DNA of 64,000 nt from CAZMGV01 sp964621525 [NCBI: uncultured bacterium] (lineage in GTDB: Bacteria > JAGRBM01): positions 1 through 64,000 of the forward strand of contig CAZUMS010000005.1 in NCBI GenBank assembly GCA_964621525.1. Direction: 5' to 3'. This document shows positions 7,680 through 15,766 of this stretch, one piece after another. Within the stretch, counting starts at the first letter, position 1. The number at the start of each line of letters is the position of its first letter. Under the pieces are notes generated by a model. That model had not been told where the DNA came from and ran no database searches. It saw only the letters and a list, made by a program, of their open reading frames with translations. A program made the position numbers and the translations under genes.

Positions 7680-9437
7680 TCAAACGGCCCGTTCTTCGGC
7701 GCCGGATATTCCGGCGTCGGACGCTCTCAGGAGAACCGGCACGTCGAGGATCAGCACGACCTCGCCGGTGCCCAGGATGCTGGCGCCGGCGATTCCCTCT
7801 GCCGACTTCTCCAGATTGCCGATATAGGGTCCCAGCGGCTTCAAAACCGTCTCTTCCTTGCCGATCAGTTCGCTGACGATCACACCGATGCGCCGGTTAT
7901 AGACCCGCAGGATAATGATGTTCAGGATGTCCGGCAATTCGGCGGGTTCCTCCCGGTCGAGGAGTTCCGCGAGTGTCGTGATGGAAACCGCATGGTGCCG
8001 GAGCATCATGACCTGCCGGTTCTGCACCCGTTCCAGCTCCGAACGACGGACACGTACGGTTTCTTCCACGTAATTGAGAGGAATGCCGAAAGCCTGACGT
8101 CCGTACCTGACTAGGAATATCTGGAGGATCGCCAGCGTCAGGGGCAGTTTGAGCCGGAAACACGTGCCCTCTCCCCGGGTCGAAAGGACTTCGACATTGC
8201 CGCCCAGGTGCTCGACCTTCGACTTGACTACATCGAGGCCGACACCACGTCCCTGCAGGTCGTCGACTGCTTTCGCCGTCGAGAAACCGGGCAGGAAGAT
8301 CAGCTCCGCCAATTCGTCCGGTTTCATGTTCCGGCCTTCGTCCCGACCCACGAGGCCGCGCTCGATGGCCTTGTCGAGAATCCGGTCGAAGTCGAGGCCC
8401 GAACCGTCGTCGAGCACTTCCACAAAGACGCTGTTCTGGGCATGGTATGCCTTCAACATCACGGTCGCCCGCGGCTTCTTGCCGAACCGGACCCGCTCGT
8501 CGGGGGCTTCGATTCCATGCCCGATGGCATTCCGTACGAGATGAAGCAGCGGATCGTGAATCTCCTCGACGATGGTCTTGTCGAGCTCCGTGTCCTCCCC
8601 TTCCAGCACAAGCTGGACATCCTTGCCGATGTGCCGGGCGGTATCGCGCACCGGCCGGTAGAACCGGGTGAAGAGCTGGCTGATTGGCACCATCCGGATC
8701 GAAAGCACCGCCGTCTGGAGTTCGGTGGCGATGTTCGAGATAAAGGAGGAAACCTCGTCGAAACTCTTGAGCGGGATCTCGCGCTTGAGCTGAAGCAGCC
8801 GTGACCGGCCCGCGACCAGCTCGCCCACGAGATTCACGAGCTGGTCCAGGCGGTCGGCGCTGACTCGCATGAAATGCTTGCCATGCTCCGCCTCTTCCGC
8901 ACCCGATCCCGATGAAGGCACCACGGACAGCTCAGGTCTGGCCGGAGCCGTCTCTGCCGCCTGATGGGCCTGATCATCGAGGATCTCCGGCGACCAGGTT
9001 TCATCCTTGCTGCGGGTCGCGCCGGCAGCCGGCAGCGATGGATCGTTGCGCTCGATCCGGTGGAGGCGGTCCATCACGCCCGTCACATCCACCGCCGCCA
9101 GATTGTCGGCGAGAAACTCCTTGAGCACGCCCCGGCTCGAATCGACACCTTCCAGAAGGGCGTCGTTGATGTCCGGAGAGAACACCATCTTTTGATCCCG
9201 GAGTTTGCCGAGTATCGATTCCATAGCGTGCGCCAGTTCGCCAAGCGGCGCCAGTCCGATAAAACCGGCGTTCCCCTTGATCGTATGGGCGACACGAAAG
9301 ATCTTTTTGATGAGGTCGGCATTGCCCGGCTCGTTTTCGAGACGCACGAGCTGCTGCTGGAAACTGTCCAGCAGATCGCGGGTTTCATCGAGAAACTCGC
9401 CGTAAAGCTCCTGAAGGTTTTCGTCGCGATCGCTCAT
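7680..9437 (-). CDS. cheA: Chemotaxis histidine kinase CheA (no P2 domain)
   Basis: The central kinase of the pathway, 585 residues. P1/HPt domain: phospho-accepting His51 in AHTIKGNAGF. A linker of about 80 residues replaces the usual CheY-binding P2 domain. P3 dimerisation begins at about 190 (RVSADRLDQLVNLVGEL). In the P4 ATPase, the N box reads LVRNAIGHGIE where the family nearly always has Asp before HGIE; the G1 (DDGSG) and G2 (GRGVGLDVV) boxes are intact. P5, a CheW-like regulatory domain, occupies about 430-575. The Gly in the N box is odd, but Asn and the glycine boxes are present, so an active kinase is expected. Gene order is cheY-cheA-cheW. Confidence 0.95.
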   Translation of the reverse strand: MSDRDENLQELYGEFLDETRDLLDSFQQQLVRLENEPGNADLIKKIFRVAHTIKGNAGFIGLAPLGELAHAMESILGKLRDQKMVFSPDINDALLEGVDSSRGVLKEFLADNLAAVDVTGVMDRLHRIERNDPSLPAAGATRSKDETWSPEILDDQAHQAAETAPARPELSVVPSSGSGAEEAEHGKHFMRVSADRLDQLVNLVGELVAGRSRLLQLKREIPLKSFDEVSSFISNIATELQTAVLSIRMVPISQLFTRFYRPVRDTARHIGKDVQLVLEGEDTELDKTIVEEIHDPLLHLVRNAIGHGIEAPDERVRFGKKPRATVMLKAYHAQNSVFVEVLDDGSGLDFDRILDKAIERGLVGRDEGRNMKPDELAELIFLPGFSTAKAVDDLQGRGVGLDVVKSKVEHLGGNVEVLSTRGEGTCFRLKLPLTLAILQIFLVRYGRQAFGIPLNYVEETVRVRRSELERVQNRQVMMLRHHAVSITTLAELLDREEPAELPDILNIIILRVYNRRIGVIVSELIGKEETVLKPLGPYIGNLEKSAEGIAGASILGTGEVVLILDVPVLLRASDAGISGAEERAV

Positions 9438-9452
9438 CGTTATCCGCCGGTT

Positions 9453-9824
9453 TCAGGCCTTTCCGATCAGTTTTTCGACGACTTCCAGCAGCTGTTCGGG
9501 CTTGAACGGCTTGGCGATGAAGCTGCTGGCGCCGAGATCAAGCCCCCGCTTCTGGTCGTCGGGACGGGTTTCACTGGTCAACAGGATAATCGGTGTTTTG
9601 CGGTCTGGATACTGGGACCTGATTTCGGCGAGAACATCGAGTCCGTTCATCCGGGGCATCATGATGTCCAGAATGACACAGTTGAAATCCTCGGAAGCAT
9701 ACCGCGTCAGGGCGTCGAGCCCATCTGCACACAGCTCCACCTGGTAGCCCCGGGAGCGGAGCGTATAGGAGATGAACTTCTGGGTCGCCCCGGAGTCTTC
9801 TGCCACCAAAATCCGTTTGTCCAT
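9453..9824 (-). CDS. cheY: Single-domain response regulator (CheY-like)
   Basis: A 123-residue stand-alone receiver domain, the CheY size. The acidic pocket is ILVAEDS, the phospho-acceptor Asp lies in VILDIMMPRMNG, the Thr/Ser switch in IILLTSET and the Lys in FIAKPFKPEQ. It lies directly before cheA and is the natural output regulator. No flagellar genes are in the window, so the output (flagellar motor, type IV pili or another process) is not shown. The type IV pilus genes near 56-63 kb make pilus-based motility possible, but that is inference. Confidence 0.92.
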   Translation of the reverse strand: MDKRILVAEDSGATQKFISYTLRSRGYQVELCADGLDALTRYASEDFNCVILDIMMPRMNGLDVLAEIRSQYPDRKTPIILLTSETRPDDQKRGLDLGASSFIAKPFKPEQLLEVVEKLIGKA

Positions 9825-9904
9825 AAATCACCCGCACCCGCAGGGAAGCGAGTCACGGCATACCCGGACGGCGGGGCGCCCGCCCCGTAACCGTCCGAAA
9901 CCAG

Positions 9905-10753
9905 TCAGAGACCAGACGGTTTCCAGTATACCATGCCTCCTTCCATGAATTTCATCCGGAACGGCACCTGCACGACGTCGATGGTCTCGGCGTTTCCGAG
10001 CAGGAGATATCCTCCCGGCTTGAGTTTTGAATACAGAAGCTTTGCAACCTGAATCTTCGCCTTCGGCGAGAAATAGATGAACACGTTCCGGCACAGGATG
10101 ATGTCCATCTGCGTGATAGTCGCTGTTTGGCGCTCATCCACCAGATTCACCCGGCGGAAGCGGACCATCCGCTTGATCTCGTCCTTCAGAGCCCAGCCAT
10201 CCTCGATCCGGTCGAAATTCCGGTTACGGCTGGTGTCAGACAGTTCCCGGAGCTTGCTATCGGTGTAGTTCGCCTTCCCGGCAAGCTCGATCGCCCGGGT
10301 CGAAATATCGGTCGCCAGAATCTCGATCTTCCGTTCGCCGATGAGGTGGGCCATTTCCCGGCACATCATGGCCAGCGTGTAAGGCTCCTCCCCCGTGGCA
10401 CACGCAGCACTCCACAGGTAGAGGGTCGAATCGGCTTCCTTTTTCTTGCGCTCCAGGATTTCCGGCAGGAGCTGATTCCTCAGCGTGTCGAGCTGGCGCG
10501 GATTCCGGTAAAAATACGTTTCTTGTACCGTGATCGAATTGACCAGCGCCTGAAACTCCGGATCGTCGACGGGCCCGTAGCGCAGGCGGTAGTAATAGTC
10601 CCGCACCGAACCCGCGTTGACCGCCCGGACCCGTTCCAGAACGCGGAACTCAAGGTAATCTACTCTCGTCTCACGGATCGATATCCCGGTCCGCTCCAGA
10701 ATCAGGTCCCGGAACTCGGCAAAATCCGATTCTGTAAAAGTGAGTTCCGGCAA
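9905..10753 (-). CDS. cheR: Chemoreceptor glutamate methyltransferase CheR
   Basis: Methylates receptor glutamates using SAM, opposing CheB. 282 residues: an N-terminal helical CheR domain (about 1-75, ending SITVQETYFYRNP) and a SAM-binding Rossmann domain (WSAACATGEEPYTLAM; ILATDIS; DIILCRNVFIYF). The length matches the family. The start is TTG at 10753, with GGAG 9 bases upstream; no ATG or GTG fits the conserved N-terminus better. It lies 15 bases after the HEAT-repeat gene and 80 bases before the cheY-like gene. Confidence 0.95.
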   Translation of the reverse strand: MPELTFTESDFAEFRDLILERTGISIRETRVDYLEFRVLERVRAVNAGSVRDYYYRLRYGPVDDPEFQALVNSITVQETYFYRNPRQLDTLRNQLLPEILERKKKEADSTLYLWSAACATGEEPYTLAMMCREMAHLIGERKIEILATDISTRAIELAGKANYTDSKLRELSDTSRNRNFDRIEDGWALKDEIKRMVRFRRVNLVDERQTATITQMDIILCRNVFIYFSPKAKIQVAKLLYSKLKPGGYLLLGNAETIDVVQVPFRMKFMEGGMVYWKPSGL

Positions 10754-10768
10754 CCCGAGCTACTCCGT

Positions 10769-12808
10769 CTAATTTCCTTCGATGGACCGGAAGAAGTCGG
10801 TGGCCGTCTGACGAACCCGGTCGTTGGGATCCCCGAGAAGCGGCCTGAGATGAGGAAGCAGTTTCGACGGATTTTCCGGCGCCCGGCGGGCCAGCGAGCG
10901 GAAAGCTGCCACCCGCACGCGCCAGTCCTCGTCCTGAAGGGCCATCACGACGGTGCTCTCGGCGCCGGAGAACCCGGACCGCGCACCAAGGGCTTCAATC
11001 AGCGCCAGACGGACTTCCGGATCCCGGTCGCTCAAAACCTCCTGAAGCGCGCCGATCTGCTCCTCGACGGCCAGCCGGGCGACAGCCTTCAGCGTGGCGA
11101 TACGGACCTGAGGGGCATCGTCCCGCATCCGTTCGACCAGAGCAGGAATTGCCCGGCGGTCGCCGATTTCACCGAGGGACTGGGCTGCCTCGTACCGGAC
11201 CCAGGCATCCACGTCCTCCGTCAGCAGGTACTGCAGGGGTTCAACCGCCCGCTTGTCCCGCAGACGTCCCAGTACCTGCGCCGAGGCGCACCGCACGGCC
11301 GGGTCCTGATTGCCTAGCAGAAGCAGCGGCAGGCTGCCTACGTGCTGTTCGTTGATCTGGGCGAGCGCAAAGACAGCCGCCCGTTTCACCTCGTTGGACG
11401 GGTCCACAAGCAGCTTCTTGAGCGGCTCGATGGCCACGGGATCTTTCAGTGCACCGAGCGCGGATGCCGCCTGGGCGCGAATCTCCGCCGCCGGATTCAC
11501 GATCATCTCCAGCAGCCGTTCCAGCACCCGCGGCCCAAACCGGGCGAGCGACGACTGGGCGGCTGCCCGCACCATGACGTTCGGGTGATCGAACAGCCCG
11601 AACAGCCGGTCGATGGATGCCTGATCGCCGATCCTGCCCAGTGCGTCGGCAGCCGAGCGCGCGATTTCGGGGTCGCCGTCGTCCAGAAGCGGCTCCAATG
11701 CCCTCGCGGCCTCCGGTGAACGGATCTGTGCCAGCGCATCGATCACCACAAGGCGGGTGGATGTCTCCACCTGGGTAAGCAGAATCAGGAGTTCGCTCAC
11801 GGCTGGCGCGCCGATATTGGCAAGGGCGCTGGCTGCCTCCCGGTATTCATCGTCGTCGCAACCGCACTCTTCGCCGCCTGTTTCGTCCGCGCGGCGCAGG
11901 ATATCGCCGAGCGGCATGACGAAATCTGGAGCCCGGAAGTGTCCGGCAAGATAAATGGCCGCACGGCGGACGTCGGCATCCTGAGAACTCAAGGCGAGCG
12001 CCGTCACTTTCAGCAGGTTTTTCCGTTCGTTCTCCCTGAATGCATGGCTGCCAGTGCGCGTCAGAATCCTCGCGACCGCTTTCAGTGCAAGCTGGGCCAG
12101 TTCCTGATCAGAGACCACGAACTCGTAGAGCAAGGCAAGGGATTTTTCAGTGCCGATCTGGCTCAGGGTATCGAGCACTGCCGGGAGCGCCCATATTTCG
12201 CCCTTCAGCAGCCGGATCACCTCGTCCTCGACTTCGGCACCGCCGATACGTGCCAGCGCCTCAAGCGCGGCTGTCTGCACCCAGAGCGAGCGCTTCAGCA
12301 TGGGAACGATCTTCGGGACCGCCTTCGGATCGCGGAGTTTTCCGAGCGCAAGCAGCACCTGATAGACCGTGTTATCGTCCGGATGGGATAACGCCGCTTC
12401 CAGGGCCGGAATGGCTTCCGGCGAGCCCAGGTCGCCTAGTGCTTCGGCGGCGTACCGGACCACTTGCGGGTCGGAATCCTTCAGCAACGAGATCACGGGC
12501 GCGAGCGCCTGTGCACCAATGCCCCGGATCGCCTCCACGGCCGCAGACCGGACCCGGGCATCGGAGTTCCGGAGCTTCTGGAGCAGACCGGTGACCGCCT
12601 CGGGAGACGGCATGAGCAGGAGAGCATGGACCGCAGCCTGCCGGACCAGCCAGCCTTCCCCGTCAAAAGCCGCCAGCAGGACCGGAGTCGCCTCAATGGC
12701 CCCCATCTGCCCCAGTTCAAGCGCGGCCTCGCGCCGGTGTTCGATGTCGCCGCCCCGGAGCCGCTCAACGAGCTCCTTCACGCGACTGCTTCGGCCGGAA
12801 TCCGTCAC
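10769..12808 (-). CDS. HEAT-repeat protein, first gene of the chemosensory operon
   Basis: A 679-residue protein built almost entirely of about 20 PBS-lyase-type HEAT repeats of about 31 residues. Each carries the pattern D.(D/E)..VR..AA.ALG.(I/L)....A...L; for example DPQVVRYAAEALGDLG and DAWVRYEAAQSLGEIGD. One loop contains EECGCDDDEY. No signal peptide or catalytic domain is seen, so it is a cytoplasmic protein-binding scaffold. The GTG at 12808 is chosen because AGGTGG lies 9 bases upstream; a TTG at 12817 would touch that site. HEAT proteins next to che genes are known from myxobacterial-type clusters (family knowledge), but the role is not established. Confidence 0.88.
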   Translation of the reverse strand: MTDSGRSSRVKELVERLRGGDIEHRREAALELGQMGAIEATPVLLAAFDGEGWLVRQAAVHALLLMPSPEAVTGLLQKLRNSDARVRSAAVEAIRGIGAQALAPVISLLKDSDPQVVRYAAEALGDLGSPEAIPALEAALSHPDDNTVYQVLLALGKLRDPKAVPKIVPMLKRSLWVQTAALEALARIGGAEVEDEVIRLLKGEIWALPAVLDTLSQIGTEKSLALLYEFVVSDQELAQLALKAVARILTRTGSHAFRENERKNLLKVTALALSSQDADVRRAAIYLAGHFRAPDFVMPLGDILRRADETGGEECGCDDDEYREAASALANIGAPAVSELLILLTQVETSTRLVVIDALAQIRSPEAARALEPLLDDGDPEIARSAADALGRIGDQASIDRLFGLFDHPNVMVRAAAQSSLARFGPRVLERLLEMIVNPAAEIRAQAASALGALKDPVAIEPLKKLLVDPSNEVKRAAVFALAQINEQHVGSLPLLLLGNQDPAVRCASAQVLGRLRDKRAVEPLQYLLTEDVDAWVRYEAAQSLGEIGDRRAIPALVERMRDDAPQVRIATLKAVARLAVEEQIGALQEVLSDRDPEVRLALIEALGARSGFSGAESTVVMALQDEDWRVRVAAFRSLARRAPENPSKLLPHLRPLLGDPNDRVRQTATDFFRSIEGN

Positions 12809-12966
12809 GGCAGTCAACCACCTGTCTCAGATCAAGTACGGAGGAATTAACACCGATCACATCGCGCTTGCAACGCACGGCAAGAGGGTGTACGGGACGC
12901 GGACCCGCGCCGGTTGTCCGCAGCCGGCTACAGGGAATATCCCGAAAGGCCCTATTTCCGGCAACC

Positions 12967-13596
12967 GTGGAAAACTTCACTTCCCGCCTGCTCTATCCGG
13001 ACATGAGGGCCCAGGAATACCAGGCCCTGGCGGGTGCGCTGCTGGACGGCAGGACCGTCATCTATCCCACCGAAACGGGCTATGCGATCGGTTGCGACGC
13101 CTTGAACGCCCAGGCCGTCGAACGGCTGTTCCGGGCGAAAAAACGCGACCCGAAGAAATCCATGCTGGTTCTGGTCCGGGATCGCAGCCAGCTCGACGAA
13201 CTCGTCGTCAACATCTCCGACATTCACCGCCAGACGATGGACCGGTACTGGCCGGGCCCGCTGACGATCATTTTCGACGCCAAACCGGGGCTTTTCCCCG
13301 AAAGTCTGCTGTCCGGAAAGCCGCCGAACGTGGCGATCCGCATTTCGACGCACCCATTCGCCGCCCGCCTGCTTGAGCAGCTCAGGCGGCCGATCGTGTG
13401 TTCGTCGGCGAATCTCTCGGGTGAATCCACGCCGCTCGGACTTTCGGAAATCTCTCCGGCAATCCTGGGCGCAGTCGACTATGCCGTCGATGCCGGCGAC
13501 CTGCCCCCCTCGCTCGGCGCCACTATCGTTCGAATCGACATGGGCCGGGTCCGCCTGATCCGGCAAGGAGACCTCTCCCTCGACATGGGAAACTGA
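12967..13596 (+). CDS. YciO/Sua5-family (L-threonylcarbamoyladenylate synthase-like) protein
   Basis: A 209-residue YrdC-like domain protein. It begins TSRLLYPDMRAQEY, then VIYPTETGYAIGCD, the nucleotide-binding RAKKRDPKKSMLVLVRD segment, YWPGPLTIIF and the SSANLSG motif. This spacing, with the short N-terminal strand before the PT.TGY motif and no C-terminal Sua5 domain, fits the YciO branch, whose members have weak or uncertain TsaC activity (family knowledge). The GTG at 12967 is used because YciO proteins keep the residues before the ATG at 13003; its ribosome-binding site is weak. It is divergent from the chemosensory operon and 4 bases before the DUF1015 gene. Confidence 0.82.
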   Translation: MENFTSRLLYPDMRAQEYQALAGALLDGRTVIYPTETGYAIGCDALNAQAVERLFRAKKRDPKKSMLVLVRDRSQLDELVVNISDIHRQTMDRYWPGPLTIIFDAKPGLFPESLLSGKPPNVAIRISTHPFAARLLEQLRRPIVCSSANLSGESTPLGLSEISPAILGAVDYAVDAGDLPPSLGATIVRIDMGRVRLIRQGDLSLDMGN

Positions 13597-13600
13597 CCAG

Positions 13601-14905
13601 ATGGCCACGATTTATCCTTTCCGGGCGGTCCGTTATGCAGACTCGCTCGACCTTTCCAGAGTTGTCGCCCCCCCTTACGACGTGATTTCTCCCGAGCAGC
13701 GGGCCGAGCTTGCCGGCCGCGACGGACACAACGCAATTCACATTGAACTGCCCGAGGCGGAAAACGGCGAAACCAAGTACGAAACCGCCGCCCGCAAGAT
13801 CGCCCGCTGGCGGCAGGACGGTTCGCTGGTGCAGGACAGCCGGAGCGCCTTCTACCGCTACCGGCAGACATTTACGGTCCCCGGCACCCAGAACCGCGTC
13901 TCCCGCGATGGTTTCTTCGCCGCCGTCCGGATCGAGGACTACGACCGCGGCATCGTGCTCCCGCACGAAAAGACCCTGGACAAACCCAAGGCCGACCGGC
14001 TGGACCTGATCCGGGCGACCCGCATGAATATCTCGCCGGTGTTCGGGTTCTTCAGCGATACGGACGGAGCAGTCTTCGGAGCCCTCGACAGTGCTTCAAA
14101 GACCGCTCGTGGCTCCGCCCTCGCCCGCCGGTTCACCGACGAAAGCGGTATCGAGCACGAGGTCGAACGGCTGGACGATCCCATGACGAACAGCCAGATC
14201 GTCTCGGCATTCGAGAACGTCAAAATCTATATTGCCGACGGACACCACCGCTACGGAACGGCCATCAATTACCGGAACGAATGCAGGCAGAAGTCCGGCT
14301 CAGCCCCGCAGGGTTCCCCGTGGGAACGGGTCCTCATGTACGTCGCCCCCGCGGGGCAGATGACCGTGCTCGCCTACCACCGCATGGCATCGAACCTTCC
14401 GGGTTTTGCATGGGCGAAAGCGCGGGAAGCCCTGTCAAAGGATTTCACGATCGAGGGAATCCCCGATCTCGGCCACGCTCTCGCCTCGGTCAACTCGACG
14501 CCGGTGGAGCAGAACTCTTTCTGTCTCGCCGTGCAGGGTGAGAGCGATCTCTATGTCATCAAGGCGAAGGATCCGGATTCGATCCGCCGTCAGCTTCCTG
14601 CGGGACTGCACGACAGCCTGAAGAAGCTGGATGTGACAGTGCTGCACGAGTTCCTGCTCGCCAAGGAATTCGGCATCGATCAGGCAGCCCTCGCGAAGGA
14701 GTCCTACCTTTCCTATACGCCGTATGCGGACAAGGTTGCCGGCGAGGTCAGGGCGGGACGACAGCAGCTCGGCTGTCTGCTCCGCCCCACCCGGGTCGAG
14801 CAGGTTCAGGAAGTCTCGAACGCCGGCCAGGTCATGCCTCAGAAATCGACCTATTTTTACCCCAAGCTTCCGACCGGGGTCGTGTTCAATTCCGTCGCCG
14901 AATAA
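13601..14905 (+). CDS. DUF1015 family protein
   Basis: A 434-residue cytoplasmic protein of the DUF1015 (UCP033563) family. It starts with the typical IYPFRAVRY... VVAPPYDVIS, then FYRYRQTF, DGFFAAVRIEDY..VLPHEKTL, and the signature IADGHHRYGTA near the middle. The motifs and length match the family. The biochemical function is unknown, though family members often neighbour serine/phosphoglycerate metabolism genes, and apgM lies 860 bases downstream. It follows the YciO gene by 4 bases, so the two are likely co-transcribed. Confidence 0.9.
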   Translation: MATIYPFRAVRYADSLDLSRVVAPPYDVISPEQRAELAGRDGHNAIHIELPEAENGETKYETAARKIARWRQDGSLVQDSRSAFYRYRQTFTVPGTQNRVSRDGFFAAVRIEDYDRGIVLPHEKTLDKPKADRLDLIRATRMNISPVFGFFSDTDGAVFGALDSASKTARGSALARRFTDESGIEHEVERLDDPMTNSQIVSAFENVKIYIADGHHRYGTAINYRNECRQKSGSAPQGSPWERVLMYVAPAGQMTVLAYHRMASNLPGFAWAKAREALSKDFTIEGIPDLGHALASVNSTPVEQNSFCLAVQGESDLYVIKAKDPDSIRRQLPAGLHDSLKKLDVTVLHEFLLAKEFGIDQAALAKESYLSYTPYADKVAGEVRAGRQQLGCLLRPTRVEQVQEVSNAGQVMPQKSTYFYPKLPTGVVFNSVAE

Positions 14906-14960
14906 AGGGCGGGTTCACTGTTGCCTCGCCCCTCGGGAGGCGCTATGAGGCTCACCGCTT

Positions 14961-14985
14961 AACCGGCGGTTCTGACGCCGGTTTT
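14961..14985 (+). terminator. Hairpin after the DUF1015 gene
   Basis: A perfect 8-bp stem, AACCGGCG/CGCCGGTT (14961-14968 with 14976-14983, loop GTTCTGA), is followed by TT and then C. It lies 56 bases after the DUF1015 stop and 10 bases before tRNA-Glu. The U-tract is short, so termination strength is uncertain. Confidence 0.5.
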
Positions 14986-14994
14986 CACACCTGG

Positions 14995-15071
14995 GACCCC
15001 ATCGTCTAGCCAGGTCAGGACGCCAGGTTTTCATCCTGGTAACGCGGGTTCGAATCCCGCTGGGGTCGCCA
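14995..15071 (+). tRNA. tRNA-Glu (anticodon UUC)
   Basis: The complete cloverleaf reads directly from the sequence. Acceptor stem GACCCCA pairs with TGGGGTC at 15061-15067, followed by discriminator G and an encoded CCA (15069-15071). The D-arm region contains ATCGTCTAG. The anticodon stem CCAGG/CCTGG holds the loop TTTTCAT, giving anticodon TTC. The T-arm is GCGGG-TTCGAAT-CCCGC. The 3' half is also the antisense end of a decayed recombinase frame, which marks this gene as a former integration target. Confidence 0.97.
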
Positions 15072-15467
15072 TCCAAGACGGCTACCGTTTTGGGCCCAGA
15101 ATGAGAACGGTTTTCTGTAGCCGTTCCACCGAGTTGCACCATCAAGCTTCGAGTTCGAACAGACGATTTGGGCCAATTGCGCCCGCCGCTTCGGTGATGA
15201 CGATTCGTATAATGATTCCATGCGCTTAGAGAGTTCTAAGGCATTTTTGAAGGCCTGTAGACCATTCCTGCCGGGAGTGGCACCCCACGTTATTTCCTGT
15301 TCGGCCTGAGTCTGTTCCGAACGCCAGGCATTCCATTTTTCCCGGAAATAGTCCTCGTCGATTCGCCCCTCGATGTGGTCCATATACAGCCGGTCCATCC
15401 ATGATCTGAGGCTGGACAACCTTCTCTCTGCATCCAGACGGCTTTGGGCGTCGGCAGCGAACGTCCC
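15015..15467 (-). pseudogene. Decayed serine-recombinase C-terminus ending inside tRNA-Glu
   Basis: The frame carries, for about 130 residues, the C-terminal coiled-coil and tail typical of large serine recombinases: LDAERRLSSLRSWMDRLYMD, then EGRIDEDYFREKWNAWRSEQ, then SPKRRAQLAQIVCSNSKLDG and a PFSFWAQNG segment. The catalytic and recombinase domains are absent: upstream, the frame passes into the hairpin repeats near 15.5 kb without a plausible start. The last residues (GWRPQRDSNPR) are simply tRNA-Glu read antisense, with the stop at 15015 inside the tRNA. This is a remnant of an element integrated at the tRNA 3' end. Confidence 0.75.
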
Positions 15468-15506
15468 CGGCTGGCAGCGTTTCCGGACCCATCCGGCCTT
15501 CGGCCA

Positions 15507-15620
15507 CCTTCCCTGTAAACAGGGAAGGCCTGCTCCAGTCGGCTCCCCTCAGCTTGAGGGGAGCTGCCCGGAGGGCTGAGGGGTCGGGGTCCGGATGCGC
15601 AGAGGCGGCGGAACGCCGCG
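15507..15620. repeat. Block of three consecutive perfect hairpins
   Basis: Three perfect inverted repeats follow one another: CCTTCCCTGT-AA-ACAGGGAAGG (15507-15528), GCTCCCCTCA-GCT-TGAGGGGAGC (15542-15564) and GCGGCG-GAA-CGCCGC (15605-15619). The last also occurs at 11-25. Such blocks are typical of dispersed intergenic repeats (REP- or MITE-like). They begin where the recombinase homology fades. No protein is encoded. Confidence 0.75.
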
Positions 15621-15642
15621 ACGGGTCCTTGAAAACTGAATA
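15597..15642. repeat. Composite direct repeat, copy 2
   Basis: Identical to 3-48 over 26 bases (15597-15622) and over 14 bases (15629-15642), with six differing bases between. The two copies are 15.6 kb apart in the same orientation and bracket the phosphatase to tRNA-Glu segment. The 14-base part lies 35 bases before the putative apgM -35 box. Confidence 0.8.
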
Positions 15643-15676
15643 CCATCTGGGCCGATGGGCACCTTCGCAGGTCTTT

Positions 15677-15704
15677 TTGATGGCACCCGGTTTCGGGCTA
15701 ATAT
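15677..15704 (+). promoter_or_regulatory. Putative sigma-70 promoter of apgM
   Basis: A -35-like TTGATG (15677-15682) and a -10-like TAATAT (15699-15704) are separated by 16 bases, each matching 4 of 6 consensus positions. Transcription would start near 15711, leaving a leader of about 56 bases that contains the hairpin at 15719-15744. Confidence 0.4.
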
Positions 15705-15718
15705 GTCACTGGTGGGCG

Positions 15719-15744
15719 TAACACGGCCTTTCAGGGCTGTGTTA
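15719..15744 (+). promoter_or_regulatory. Leader hairpin just before the apgM ribosome-binding site
   Basis: Arms 15719-15728 and 15735-15744 (TAACACGGCC and GGCTGTGTTA) form a 10-bp RNA stem with one G-U pair and a six-base loop. It ends 13 bases before the AAAGGGAAT Shine-Dalgarno region. It could modulate translation or protect the 5' end. No known riboswitch class is recognised. Confidence 0.45.
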
Positions 15745-15766
15745 ACCCCGCGAAACCAAAGGGAAT

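Noticed and set aside
15057-15090. PQRDSNPR-type peptide as a real protein motif
   Set aside because: It is a known artefact: antisense translation of a tRNA T-arm and anticodon arm.
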